Positions 27,546 to 36,933 of a stretch of DNA of 64,000 bases are shown in pieces (within the stretch, counting starts at the first letter, position 1; every line of letters begins with the position of its first letter). The stretch is from positions 310,001 through 374,000 of the forward strand of contig CAVXYY010000003.1 of the NCBI GenBank assembly GCA_963766195.1, in the 5' to 3' direction. A model generated the notes under the pieces. That model was not told where the DNA came from and did no database searches. It was given only the letters and a program-made list of their open reading frames with translations. The translations under genes and the position numbers were made by a program. This stretch comes from JAHEFT01 sp963766195 (lineage in GTDB: Bacteria > Pseudomonadota > Gammaproteobacteria > Xanthomonadales > SZUA-36).

Positions 27546-29039
27546 GCACCACCAGCGCCAGGTCAACAGGAAGGCCTGGGATGACCTGCGCGGGTTTACG
27601 ACTGCGCTGGAATCGGCTGGCCAACTCAAAGTCGTCCATGAGGCCGTCGATCCAAGACTGCAGGTCACCGAACTGTGCCGCCGAAGCCTGGTCGCCAATG
27701 GGCCGGCACTGCTGTTCGAAAACGCCGGTCACGACAGGATGCCGGTGCTGGGCAACCTGTTTGGTAATGAACAGCGCATCCTGACCGCGCTGGAGACTGA
27801 CCTCCAGGGAAGACCTGCGCGAGCTGGGCAGGCAATTCGCCTTTCTGCGCAATCCCACTGTCCGGACAGCCTGCGGTCAACCCTGGATGCCATCCCCGGA
27901 TTTGCACGGCTTGCACATGCGGCTACCGTGAGGAAAGAATCCGCGCCCTGGCAGCAAAACGTTGTTGAAGGCCCGGATGTCGATCTTGCCACTCTGCCGG
28001 TAACCACCTGCTGGCCGGAAGATGCAGGCCCCCTCATCACCTGGGGCATGGTGATTACGCGCGGCCCCAATAAGCCCAGGGTTAACCTGGCCATTTACCG
28101 GCAACAGGTGATCGCCAGGAACAAGGTGATCATGCGCTGGCTGCCGCATCGCGGCGGCGCCCAGGATTTTCGCGAATTCCAGCAGGAAAACCCCGGGCAA
28201 GCCGTTCCCGGTCGCTGTTGTTATCGGGGCTGACCCGGCGACCCTGCTGGCCGCCGTGACGCCGATCCCGGATACCCTGTCGGAATACCAGTTCGCCGGC
28301 TTGCTGCGCGGGCGCCGGAGCCGGGTCGTCGAGTCCGGGAAATCCGGCCTGCCCATCCCCCATGGCGCTGAAATCGTGCTGGAGGGACACATCTATCCCG
28401 GTGAAATGGCCGAACGAGGGTCCATTTGCCGACCACACGGGTTATTACAATTCCGTTGCGGAATTCCCGGTATTCACCGTGGAGCGGATCAGCCACCGCG
28501 ACAATCCGGTCTACCTGACCACCTACATGGGAAAGCCGGGCGAGGATGAGCCTTCGATCATGGCTTCCGCCCTGAACGAGATGTTCATCCCTCTGCTGCA
28601 GGAGCAGTTTCCCGAAGTCACGGATTTTTACCTGCCACCCGAAGCATGCTCCTACCGGGTGGCCATCGTCAGCATCCGCAAGCAGTATCCCGGCCATGCG
28701 CGCCGGATCATGTTCGGCATCTGGTCGTGGCTGCGGCAGTTCACCTACACCAAGACCATCATTGTCACGGATGACGATATCGATGTGCGCAACTGGAAGG
28801 AAGTCATCTGGGCCATCAGCACCCGCGCCGATCCGGTCCGCGACACGGTCCTGGTTGATAACACGCCGATCGACTACCTGGATTTTGCCAGCCCCAAACC
28901 GGGCCTGGGCGGCAAGATGGGCATCGACGCAACCCATAAACTGGCGGCGGAAACCGACCGTGATTGGGGCCGGATCGCCAGCATGGACTCTGCGACCAGG
29001 GCGGAAGTCGAGGAAATCGCGCGGAATCTGGGTATTTAG
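27523..29039 (+). CDS. ubiD: UbiD, 4-hydroxy-3-polyprenylbenzoate decarboxylase (frameshifted)
   Basis: About 505 residues over several frames, near the 497 of E. coli UbiD. Family segments: CWPEDAGPLITWGMVITRGP, YRQQVIARNKVIMRWLPHRGGA, TPIPDTLSEYQFAGLLRG, AEIVLEGHIYPGEMA, DHTGYYNSVAEFPVFTVERI, DFYLPPEACSYRVAIVSIRK and ENTP-like DNTPIDYLDFASP. The enzyme uses prenylated FMN made by UbiX (not in this window). Breaks occur near 28.21 and 28.42 kb, plus a compensating pair near 27.80 and 27.86 kb between which the correct sequence (REDLRELGRQFAFLRNP) lies in another frame. It joins ubiUV in one operon, so the locus supplies both decarboxylation and hydroxylation steps. Confidence 0.93.
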
Positions 29040-29179
29040 ACCTGCTTCAGCGCGTGCTTCCAACCAGATTTCCCTGCTGGTGAGAAGCTGACTGATACAG
29101 GTCATTGTAGCCGGCACAGACGCTGGATAGAGTCCGCAAAGACTTTGAAGCCGAAATTAAACAAATAAAGGACCTGAGA

Positions 29180-29953
29180 ATGGACGATATCGCCCGAACA
29201 ATTGACTATGTCCCGCTGCACGACCCAATGCCCGCCCCGGCACAGGTGAAAAAGACATGTTCCGCAGGCAGCAGACTCACACCGAGAGTGCCCCGGAAAT
29301 TCCGGCTTACCTGCAGGACACCTATTACTGGTGCTATATCAGTCCCCGTAACGTCAAACTTCTCGACCGCGAGATCGTGGTCCGGACCATTCTCTGGCAG
29401 CAACACCGCAAGCTCCAGAAACTGGCTTTCGCAGAAATCCAGCCCGGCCAGAGCGTGCTGCAAGCCGCTTCCGTTTACGGCAGCTTTGCGCCCAACCTGG
29501 CGGCGCATATTGGCCCGGAAGGCAGCCTGGACGTGGTCGACGTTGCGCAGGTGCAGGTGAACAGTGTCACGACGCAAACTCCAGGACTATCCTAACGCCA
29601 CCGTGCATCACGCCAACATCGTTGATTTCAGCAAGAAGCCGTTCGATGTCGTGTGCTGCTACTTCCTGCTGCATGAAGTACCCGATGATTACAAGTACAA
29701 AATCGTCGACCGGCTGCTGGAAAAGGTTAATCCGGGCGGCAAAGTCGTGTTTGTCGATTACCACAAACCACGCTGGTGGCACCCGCTTAAACTGATCACG
29801 AGCATCGTCTTCGACACCCTGGAGCCCTTTGCCAAGAGCCTGTGGCGCAACGAGATCAAATCGTTCGCGAGCGAGGCAGACCGGTTTGAGTGGCGGCAGG
29901 AAACCATTTTTGCCGGTTTGTTCCAGAAGGTCGTTGCCACCCGCCTGGAGTGA
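29180..29953 (+). CDS. rquA: RquA, rhodoquinone biosynthesis protein (frameshifted)
   Basis: The joined frames encode a class I methyltransferase-like protein of about 257 residues: PAYLQDTYYWCYISPRNVKL, LDREIVVRTILWQQHRKLQK, VLQAASVYGSFAPNLA, GSLDVVDVAQVQVN, CYFLLHEVPDDYKYKI and GGKVVFVDYHKPRWWHPLKL. These match what I know of RquA, including the non-canonical VYG loop in place of the usual GCGTG of SAM-dependent methyltransferases. RquA replaces a methoxy group of ubiquinone by an amino group to give rhodoquinone, used with fumarate reductase in anaerobiosis. Breaks are near 29.25 and 29.57 kb. AAGGACC precedes the ATG. Its place 140 bases after ubiD, in the same direction, supports the assignment strongly. 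Confidence 0.88.
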
Positions 29954-30032
29954 CCGGCCATCCGGCCAACGGAAGTCATGACACCGGCTGCCGCTGCGGT
30001 AGGCTGTAGCATGGTTCAGCCACCTGGAACGC

Positions 30033-31895
30033 ATGAGTCCTGATCAGGTCCTCATCCTGGTTATTCTTGCTGCAATGATTGCCCTGTTCATGTCGGGCCG
30101 CTGGCGTCATGACATCGTCGCCATTGGCTGCCTGCTGGCCTGTGTTTTCGCGGGCCTGGTGCCGGCCGTGGACGCGTTCTCCGGTTTCGGGCATCCGGCG
30201 GTGATCACCGTGGCCTGCGTCCTCATACTGAGCAGTGGACTACAGGCTACGGGTGCGGTCGATGTGCTGGCCAAACGCGCGCTGCCGGCCACGACGGGAC
30301 CGACGCTGACCATAGCCGCGATTACCGCCCTGGGCGCCCTGCTCTCCGCCTTCATGAACAATGTGGGGGCCATGGCCCTGTTGATGCCAGTGGCGATACA
30401 GATCGCAAACCGGCTTGAACTGCCACCCGGCAAGGTTCTGATGCCGCTTGCGTTCGGCACCATCCTGGGCGGGATGACAACCCTGATCGGCACGCCGCCC
30501 AACCTGATTGTTTCCGGCTTCCGCGCCAAGTCCGGCCTGGAGAGCTTTGGCATGTTCGATTTCACCCCGGCCGGAATGGCTATCGCCCTCACCGGCGTGG
30601 CTTTCGTCGCCCTGGTCGGTTGGCGCATCGTGCCGGCGCGGGAAAACAAGGGAGTAGAAGGCTTCGACACCGGAACCTATGTCACCGAGGCCCGGGTCAC
30701 GGAAAACGGCAAGGCGGCAGGCAAGACTGTGCGCGAAGTGGACCAGATCCTCGAACGGAATGACGCCCAGATCATTGGCATGGTGCGTAATGAGTTTCGC
30801 ATATTTGCGCCCAACTCCAGGCGGCTGCTGCGCCCCGGGGACATCCTCATCATCGAGGCTGAACCGGAATCGCTTGCCGCCGGACTTTCCAGTGTCGGCC
30901 TGGTGCTTGAGGAGCACGTGAAATCCGGCGAAAAGGACAAGGAAAACGGAGAGGCCGGGACCGAGGTCCAGGCACACGCCGGCGATGCCGGGCAGCCAGC
31001 CGGAAAGGAGGAATCCGGCAACCAGGAAAGCGAGACGCAGGAGATCCAGCTGCGTGAACTGGTGGTGATGCAGAATTCCCCGTTGATCGGACGCAGCGCC
31101 AGCGATATCAGGCTGCGCACGCGCTTCAGTCTCAACCTTTTGGCCATTTCACATGGCGGACGCCGCACCATCAAGCGACTTCGCTCGACCGCCATCCAGC
31201 CCGGCGATGTGCTGTTGATGCAGGGGGCGCCGGATTCTCTTGCCGGATTCACCTCGGAATTCAACTGCGTGCCATTGGCGGCTCGGTCCATCAGCATACC
31301 GGACCGCAAAAAAGCGGTGCTTGCCGTGACCATCATGGTGCTGGCCATCGCTGGCGCCGCATTTGGCTTGCTGCCCGCGGCTATATCGTTTGCGACCGGC
31401 GTGCTGATGCTGATGGTGTTCAGGGTCATGCCGGTCCGCCAACTCTACACGGCGATCGATTGGCCGGTCATCGTGTTGCTGGGCGCCCTGATCCCGGTGG
31501 CGTTCGCCATGGAGACCACCGGCACCGCGGACCTTCTCGCCAGCTCGTTGCTGGGCAGCATTGCCCAGGGCCACCCGGTCCTTGCGCTGGTGGCGATCCT
31601 GGTGGTGACGATGACCCTGTCGGATTTCATGAACAACGCGGCGACAGCGGCGGTGATGTGCCCCATTTCGATCAGCACCGCGGCCCAGCTAGGGGTCAAC
31701 GTGGACACGTTTCTGATGGCGGTGGCGATAGGCGCTTCGTGTGCCTTCCTCACGCCAATCGGGCATCAGAACAATACCCTGATTCTTGGGCCCGGCGGCT
31801 TCCGCTTCGGCGATTACTGGAAGCTGGGTTTACCCATGGAGATACTGGTGGTCGCTATAGGCGTGCCGATGTTGCTGTTCGTATGGCCCCTTTGA
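30033..31895 (+). CDS. SLC13-family permease with two RCK_C domains
   Basis: A 620-residue membrane protein. Helical halves at about 1-200 and 420-620 carry the paired motifs of SLC13/DASS carriers (FMNNVGAMALLMPVAI; GGMTTLIGTPPNLIVSGF; SDFMNNAATAAVMCPIS). Between them are two TrkA-C/RCK_C domains (about 215-290 and 345-420), joined by a charged, Glu/Gly/Gln-rich linker at about 293-335. Such proteins carry sulfate, dicarboxylates or other anions with Na+. The substrate is not predictable. The ORF is intact, and it starts 79 bases after rquA in the same direction; no functional link is evident. Confidence 0.9.
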   Translation: MSPDQVLILVILAAMIALFMSGRWRHDIVAIGCLLACVFAGLVPAVDAFSGFGHPAVITVACVLILSSGLQATGAVDVLAKRALPATTGPTLTIAAITALGALLSAFMNNVGAMALLMPVAIQIANRLELPPGKVLMPLAFGTILGGMTTLIGTPPNLIVSGFRAKSGLESFGMFDFTPAGMAIALTGVAFVALVGWRIVPARENKGVEGFDTGTYVTEARVTENGKAAGKTVREVDQILERNDAQIIGMVRNEFRIFAPNSRRLLRPGDILIIEAEPESLAAGLSSVGLVLEEHVKSGEKDKENGEAGTEVQAHAGDAGQPAGKEESGNQESETQEIQLRELVVMQNSPLIGRSASDIRLRTRFSLNLLAISHGGRRTIKRLRSTAIQPGDVLLMQGAPDSLAGFTSEFNCVPLAARSISIPDRKKAVLAVTIMVLAIAGAAFGLLPAAISFATGVLMLMVFRVMPVRQLYTAIDWPVIVLLGALIPVAFAMETTGTADLLASSLLGSIAQGHPVLALVAILVVTMTLSDFMNNAATAAVMCPISISTAAQLGVNVDTFLMAVAIGASCAFLTPIGHQNNTLILGPGGFRFGDYWKLGLPMEILVVAIGVPMLLFVWPL

Positions 31896-31987
31896 ATGAT
31901 TTGCTTTTCTCCAACCGGAATCCATGCGCTATGATGTTCCATCATTCAAAGTGATGATTCACACATAAAAGGCGCGGTATCCCAGGT

Positions 31988-33251
31988 ATGAAAAAACGCG
32001 ATTTTCTGAAATTATCCGGCGCGGCAGCCGGTGTGGCTGTTGTTGGCGCCTGCGGTCAGGACGACAAACAGGGTTCCGCGCCTGTTTTGCAATCCATCAC
32101 CGGCGACGCTGTCCCGATCAGCGCCGAAGAGCGCCTGGCGCGGATCGCGAAAGCACAACTCCTGATGCAGGAACTGGGTATCGATGCGATCGTGCTCGAA
32201 CCCGGCTCGGCCATGCTGTATTTCAGCGGGATCAGCTGGTGGCGCAGTGAACGTCTGACCGCGGTGGTCATTCCCCGTGAAGGCGATATCGGCGTGGTCA
32301 CGCCGTTTTTTGAAGAACCCAGCGTGCGCGAATCGATGACCTTCGGTGACGACGTTCGCACGTGGAATGAACACGACAGCCCTTTCCAGCGCGTCGCCGG
32401 CATCCTCGCAGACCGCGGTATCAGCGACGGCCGGATCGGCCTGGAAGGCACCGTTCGCCAGTTCGTTGCCTTTGGGCTGCTCGATGCGGCTCCCGGCATT
32501 GAAATCGTGCCGGCGCAACCGGTCACACAGGCTTGCCGGATGTTCAAATCGGCGAACGAAATTGCACTGATGAAGAAGGCGAACGAAGTGACGCTGACGG
32601 CTTATCGCCATGTCTATGGCCGGCTTGAACAGGGCATGGTGCCTGCGGACGTCAACGCGATGATGCAGGAGGCGCAGACCCAACTGGGTGGCGAAGATAT
32701 CTGGAACATGGCCCTGTTCGGCGTCGCCAGCGCCTATCCGCACGGCACAGGCCAACCCCAGGAAATCGAGGAAGGGCAGATTGTGCTGATGGATTGCGGC
32801 TGTTCCGTGCACGGCTACCAGTCCGATATCTCGCGGACCTTCGTGTTCGGCGAGCCGAGCGCGCGCCAGCGTGAAGTCTGGAACACGGTCAGGCAGGGCC
32901 AGCAAATCGCCTTTGAAACCGCGCAGATCGGCGCAGCCGGCCGGGTCGGTCGACGACGCCGTAAGGGCCTACTACGAATCACTGGGCTGGGGACCGGGAT
33001 ACCAGGTGCCCGGCCTGAGCCACCGCACCGGCCACGGCATCGGCATGGATGGCCACGAACCGGTCAATTTCGTTCACGGCGAACAGACCCTGCTCGAACC
33101 GGGCATGTGTTTTTCCGATGAACCGGGCCTGTACGACTTCGATAGCTTCGGCGTCCGGCTGGAAGATTGCCTGTACATCACCGAGGAAGGACCCGCATGG
33201 TTCACGGTGCCGCCGGACAGCCTCGAGGACCCGATCGGGCGGATGGGCTAG
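31988..33251 (+). CDS. M24-family metallopeptidase (Xaa-Pro dipeptidase-like), Tat-type signal, one frameshift
   Basis: About 421 residues after correcting one break. The N-terminus MKKRDFLKLSGAAAG resembles a Tat/lipoprotein signal (VVGACGQ). A creatinase-like N-domain is followed by the pita-bread fold with metal ligands in LMDCGCSVHGYQSDISRTF (two Asp), HRTGHGIGMDGHE (His), DEPGLYD and RLEDCLYITEEG (Glu). The frame changes at about 32938-32945: one extra G in GCAGCCGGCCGGG separates AQIGAA from AGSVDDAVRAYY. The last four bases overlap the convergent oxidoreductase gene. It probably trims Xaa-Pro peptides in the periplasm. Confidence 0.9.
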
Positions 33252-34222
33252 TCCGCAGACAGGACGACGATGCCCAGCCGTTGTTCGGTCTCGACCCTTC
33301 GGTGGGCTTCGGCAGCCTGTTCCATCGGGTAGACTTTGTCGACCACGGGCTTGATGGCGCCCTGCTCAATCATTTGTTTCAGCATCTGCAACTCCTCCCT
33401 GGTTTCTGCGGCAAAGGCAAACAGCACGGTCTTGTCGGTAAACCTGGATGTAAGTACCGATCGCACCATGTCCGACATGCGTGGATTTCCCAACAAACAG
33501 CGGCCGCCGGCTTTCAGCGAGCCAATGCATTTTGAGTAGGCGCTTTTGGCAACCATGTTGAAAATCACATCGTAAGATTGGCCGTTGGCTGCAAAATCTT
33601 CTTTGCGGTAATCGATAAAATGATCAGCACCGGTGGCGAGCAGCATTTCCCCCTTGATTCCGCTATCAACCGCCGTCACTTCGGCCCCCATGGATTTGGC
33701 GATTTGCACTGCAAACGTGCCGATGCTGCCACCGGCTCCGTTTACCAGGACTTTTTCGCCTTGCCTGATGTTCGCCCTTCTCATGAAGTGAAGCGCATTG
33801 AGCCCGCCCAGGGGAACCGCCGCCGCCTCTTCGAAACCCAAATTCACAGGCTTTGCGGCAATCGTGTAGCTGGCTGGCAAACACAGGTATTCAGCATAGG
33901 CGCCCATGCGAAGCCGGCTTGCGCCGAAGACCTGGTCTCCCGGGATAAAATCTGTCACGTCCTTGCCGATGGATTCGACTTCGCCGGCAAAATAGCTCCC
34001 CAATACCTGCTTTTTTGGCCTGGTGATTCCAAACGCGATCCGCATGGGCAGCCAGAACCACTTTACCTGGAAATGGAAACTTCGCATTTCGCAATCGCCC
34101 TTGGTGGCTTCAACCGCCCGGATCCGGATCAGGATCTCATCGTCCTTTGGAACGGGCTTTTCAACCTCTTTGAGTTGAAGAACTTCGGGGGCTCCATATT
34201 GCTCATAGACAACGGCTTTCAT
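33248..34222 (-). CDS. Zinc-independent MDR-family NAD(P)-dependent oxidoreductase (quinone oxidoreductase-like)
   Basis: A 324-residue medium-chain dehydrogenase/reductase. The N-terminal GroES-like domain starts MKAVVYEQYGAPEVLQLKEV, and the Rossmann motif is VLVNGAGGSIGTFAVQIAKSMGAEV (about 141-165), followed by GADHFIDYRKEDF. The structural zinc cysteines are absent. Typical substrates are quinones or enones reduced with NADPH; the exact one is unknown. The gene is convergent with the M24 peptidase (4-base overlap) and divergent from the GST gene. Confidence 0.88.
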   Translation of the reverse strand: MKAVVYEQYGAPEVLQLKEVEKPVPKDDEILIRIRAVEATKGDCEMRSFHFQVKWFWLPMRIAFGITRPKKQVLGSYFAGEVESIGKDVTDFIPGDQVFGASRLRMGAYAEYLCLPASYTIAAKPVNLGFEEAAAVPLGGLNALHFMRRANIRQGEKVLVNGAGGSIGTFAVQIAKSMGAEVTAVDSGIKGEMLLATGADHFIDYRKEDFAANGQSYDVIFNMVAKSAYSKCIGSLKAGGRCLLGNPRMSDMVRSVLTSRFTDKTVLFAFAAETREELQMLKQMIEQGAIKPVVDKVYPMEQAAEAHRRVETEQRLGIVVLSAD

Positions 34223-34304
34223 GGGGTCAAGGATAACCCGACTGATCCGATTTCGTTAGTGTTCGTGAACTGCTAAGATCGGCTACCTCACAGGAGACAC
34301 CGCG

Positions 34305-34922
34305 ATGACGAGCTACAAACTGACCTATTTCGATTTTGCCGGCGGACGTGGCGAGCCCATCCGGATCGCCTTGCATGCAGCAGGGATGCCGTTCGAGGAC
34401 ATCCGCCTGTCGTTTGCCGAGTTCAGCAAGATGCGGCAGGACACACCTTTCAATGCACTGCCCGTTTTCGAGATCGATGGCGTAGCAGTCTCCCAGTCCA
34501 ATGCCATCTGCCGTTACATCGGCAAGATGGCAGGACTTTACCCGACCGACGACCTGCAGGCGCTTTACTGTGACGAAGCGATGGATGCCGTCGAGGACCT
34601 CGGTCACCACATCGGCCGGACGTTCGGCCTGGAAGGTGAAGAACTCAAGGCCGCGCGCGAAAAACTGGTGGATGGCTGGCTGACGACATTTCTGAAGGGC
34701 CTGGGCGCCCTGCTGCAGCGCGGCGGCGGCCGGTACTTCGCCGACAACCAACTGACCGTCGCCGACCTCAAGGTTTTGATGCAGACACGCTGGTTGCGTT
34801 CAGGGGCTCTTGATTACGTGCCGAAAGACCTGGTAGACAAAGTCGCCCCGAACCTGGTCAAACACCAGGCGCTTATCGAGGCCGACCCCCGCGTCGTCGC
34901 CTGGTATGCGTCTCGTTCATAA
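34305..34922 (+). CDS. Glutathione S-transferase, sigma-like
   Basis: A 205-residue protein with a thioredoxin-like N-domain, YKLTYFDFAGGRGEPIRIAL, whose early Tyr (residue 8) is the likely catalytic residue of sigma/alpha/mu classes, and LPVFEIDGVAVSQSNAICRYIG with the cis-Pro and the SQSNAI glutathione-binding loop. The helical C-domain follows (DNQLTVADLKVL). It conjugates or isomerises small electrophiles with glutathione. Its end overlaps the convergent DDAH gene by six bases. The ribosome site is CAGGAGA. Confidence 0.93.
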   Translation: MTSYKLTYFDFAGGRGEPIRIALHAAGMPFEDIRLSFAEFSKMRQDTPFNALPVFEIDGVAVSQSNAICRYIGKMAGLYPTDDLQALYCDEAMDAVEDLGHHIGRTFGLEGEELKAAREKLVDGWLTTFLKGLGALLQRGGGRYFADNQLTVADLKVLMQTRWLRSGALDYVPKDLVDKVAPNLVKHQALIEADPRVVAWYASRS

Positions 34923-35702
34923 ACGCAAGGACATGCAGGAAAGCCCGCCGTCCGCCAGGGCGGCCTGACTGATTTTAACCAGTACGATATCGAATCCTGC
35001 CCCATCCAGCAGCTCGGCGGTTCCCGGAAAACCCTGCGGCACCAGGACCGCATCGTTGACCCTGATTGAATTGGCGGCAGCCTCCTCTCCTGGCGGCACG
35101 GTGAGGATTCTGAAATCCCGCAGATGCGGGTCGCCGGCAAGTCGCGAAGTGCAAAGCAGCGTGTGATCGTCGAGGATATTGCAGTCTGATTTGAAGTGCA
35201 GCACATCGGCGGGTGTGCGAACGGCGCGTGCATCGTATCCCCAACCGGCCAGTACTTCCTTCAGCGAATCGAAGCCCGCCTGGTTGGTTCTCGCAGACAA
35301 TCCCACCAGGACCATTGACCCGGTAACCAGCACATCACCACCGTCAACTGTCCCCGGGCCGTCAACTTTCATGAATTCAACCCCGAGACTGGAGAGCGCT
35401 GCGGCGGATTGACTTGCCTCACCCCGCCGCGATGCGGCACCCGGCCGGAGGATGATGGCGCCCTCGGGCAGGCACAGCGCGGAATCTTCGATAAACACGG
35501 AATCAGGAAATTCCTCCAGCGGCGGCAGAATCGTGAGGTCGAGGCCCAGGCTTTGCAGCACGCTCACGTAGGCCGCGTGCTCTGCACGGAACACATCGGC
35601 GTCCGGTGCGCCGCGGTCCATGGCGCGCAAGGCGTTGGCCACTTTGTTGCACGGTGTGCGCACAATGGCCCGCGTGAACCGGTATGAAATTTCCTCGCGC
35701 AT
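34917..35702 (-). CDS. Dimethylarginine dimethylaminohydrolase-like amidinotransferase-fold enzyme
   Basis: A 261-residue protein of the DDAH/arginine deiminase superfamily. Visible elements: FPDSVFIEDSALCLPEGAI (65-83), DGGDVLVTG, the catalytic His in DVLHFKSDCNIL (H169), and the nucleophilic Cys in the C-terminal GLSCMSLRL (C256). DDAH converts methylated arginines to citrulline and methylamines. If that holds, it could feed the amine dehydrogenase of the same window, but the genes are 32 kb apart and this is only a thought. The ORF is intact. Confidence 0.9.
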   Translation of the reverse strand: MREEISYRFTRAIVRTPCNKVANALRAMDRGAPDADVFRAEHAAYVSVLQSLGLDLTILPPLEEFPDSVFIEDSALCLPEGAIILRPGAASRRGEASQSAAALSSLGVEFMKVDGPGTVDGGDVLVTGSMVLVGLSARTNQAGFDSLKEVLAGWGYDARAVRTPADVLHFKSDCNILDDHTLLCTSRLAGDPHLRDFRILTVPPGEEAAANSIRVNDAVLVPQGFPGTAELLDGAGFDIVLVKISQAALADGGLSCMSLRL

Positions 35703-35802
35703 CGCGAATGCTCCTGCAGCCGACTTTACGGTAAACTTGAGTAGTCATATAGGTTACACGAGCATTCCGGTAACCGGAATTCCAACTGGCTAAACAACAC
35801 CC

Positions 35803-36933
35803 ATGAAACTTACAACGATCCGGTGGGCCTCAGTCATTTGCATCGCTTTGCTTGGCAGTGCCTGCAGTAGCCGCCTTACCTATCCCGATCTGCCCCAGAC
35901 TGCAGTGGCAAAGACGCCTGTCATCACCACGGACATGGCCACCCGCACCGCATCCATGGAACTCACGGTTCTGATCTATAACGTGGCTGGGCTGCCCTGG
36001 CCGATCGGCTGCGGAAAGACATCCCGCACGGTCGACGAGCATGGAAAACGAATTCCGATTGCCTGCAACCGGTCTGCTGCATTGAAGAAAATTGGCGATG
36101 CGTTTGGCCGGATGCGCGCACAGGGAATGGAGCCGGACATCGTCCTGCTGCAGGAGGCTTTCATAGCTGCATCGGCGGAAATTCCCGCGCGGGGAGGTTA
36201 TCCCAATTGGGTGGCCGGACCCGGCCGCAAAGACCTCGGGGCAAAATATTCGGAACGGGCCAGCGAAGAGTTCATCGCGGAACGGAGCTTCTGGAAAGGC
36301 GAAAAACTGGGCAAGGCGCAATCCAGCGGGCTGCTGCTGGCAAGCAACTTTCCCATCGTCGAACTGTTCAATCACCCTTTTAACCAATGGGAATGCGGCG
36401 GCATAGATTGTCTCGCCAACAAGGGCCTGCTGGTTGTGGAACTGCAAATACCTGGACTTCCGGACCACCTGGCCGTCTCGACGACCCACTATAACGCGCG
36501 GGGCCAGTCCGGAGTCTCCAATGACCGTTCACTGGCGGCCCACAATCTGCAGGTCGATGAGACCAACGAATTTCTCCAAAGCCTCGGCAAAAATCATTTA
36601 CCATTCATCTGGGGCGGCGATCTCAACATGCGGCTCGCGGACGACCGGTTGGAGTATTTTGTCGAACGCTCAAATCGCAATGGCAATCTCAATGAAGTCA
36701 GCTCCTTCTGCGTTGACCCGGCCACTGACTGCGAAGTCCGGATTCACTGGGATTCCGGCACACCATGGTACGAAACCCAGGACCTGCAGGGCTGGATCTC
36801 CGGAAAGGCGGTTAACGTCACCCCGTTCAAGGTAGAAGCCCTGTTCGATGAGCCCGTGGATGGCAAAATGCCCTCCGATCACAATGGCCTGCTGGTGCAC
36901 TACCGGCTGAGCTGGACCATAAACAGGAAGTGA
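35803..36933 (+). CDS. Endonuclease/exonuclease/phosphatase-family lipoprotein
   Basis: A 376-residue protein with a lipobox (LLGSACS). The EEP fold elements are LIYNVAGLP (Asn metal ligand), DIVLLQEAF (Glu), STTHYNARG, IWGGDLNMR (Asp, Asn) and PSDHNGLLVHYRL (Asp-His). Exported members include sphingomyelinase-like phosphodiesterases and nucleases; no specific substrate can be deduced. It overlaps the next gene, an S9 peptidase lipoprotein, by four bases, so they form a two-gene unit. Confidence 0.88.
   Translation: MKLTTIRWASVICIALLGSACSSRLTYPDLPQTAVAKTPVITTDMATRTASMELTVLIYNVAGLPWPIGCGKTSRTVDEHGKRIPIACNRSAALKKIGDAFGRMRAQGMEPDIVLLQEAFIAASAEIPARGGYPNWVAGPGRKDLGAKYSERASEEFIAERSFWKGEKLGKAQSSGLLLASNFPIVELFNHPFNQWECGGIDCLANKGLLVVELQIPGLPDHLAVSTTHYNARGQSGVSNDRSLAAHNLQVDETNEFLQSLGKNHLPFIWGGDLNMRLADDRLEYFVERSNRNGNLNEVSSFCVDPATDCEVRIHWDSGTPWYETQDLQGWISGKAVNVTPFKVEALFDEPVDGKMPSDHNGLLVHYRLSWTINRK

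Noticed and set aside
22136..29953. Programmed ribosomal frameshifting or recoding as cause of the many breaks
   Set aside because: The breaks have no shared slippery heptamer, run in both directions and affect unrelated housekeeping genes; simple indels fit better.
34917..35702. Direct pathway link between DDAH and the amine dehydrogenase (methylamine supply)
   Set aside because: Chemically attractive, but the genes are about 32 kb apart and in separate units; nothing in the sequence connects them.
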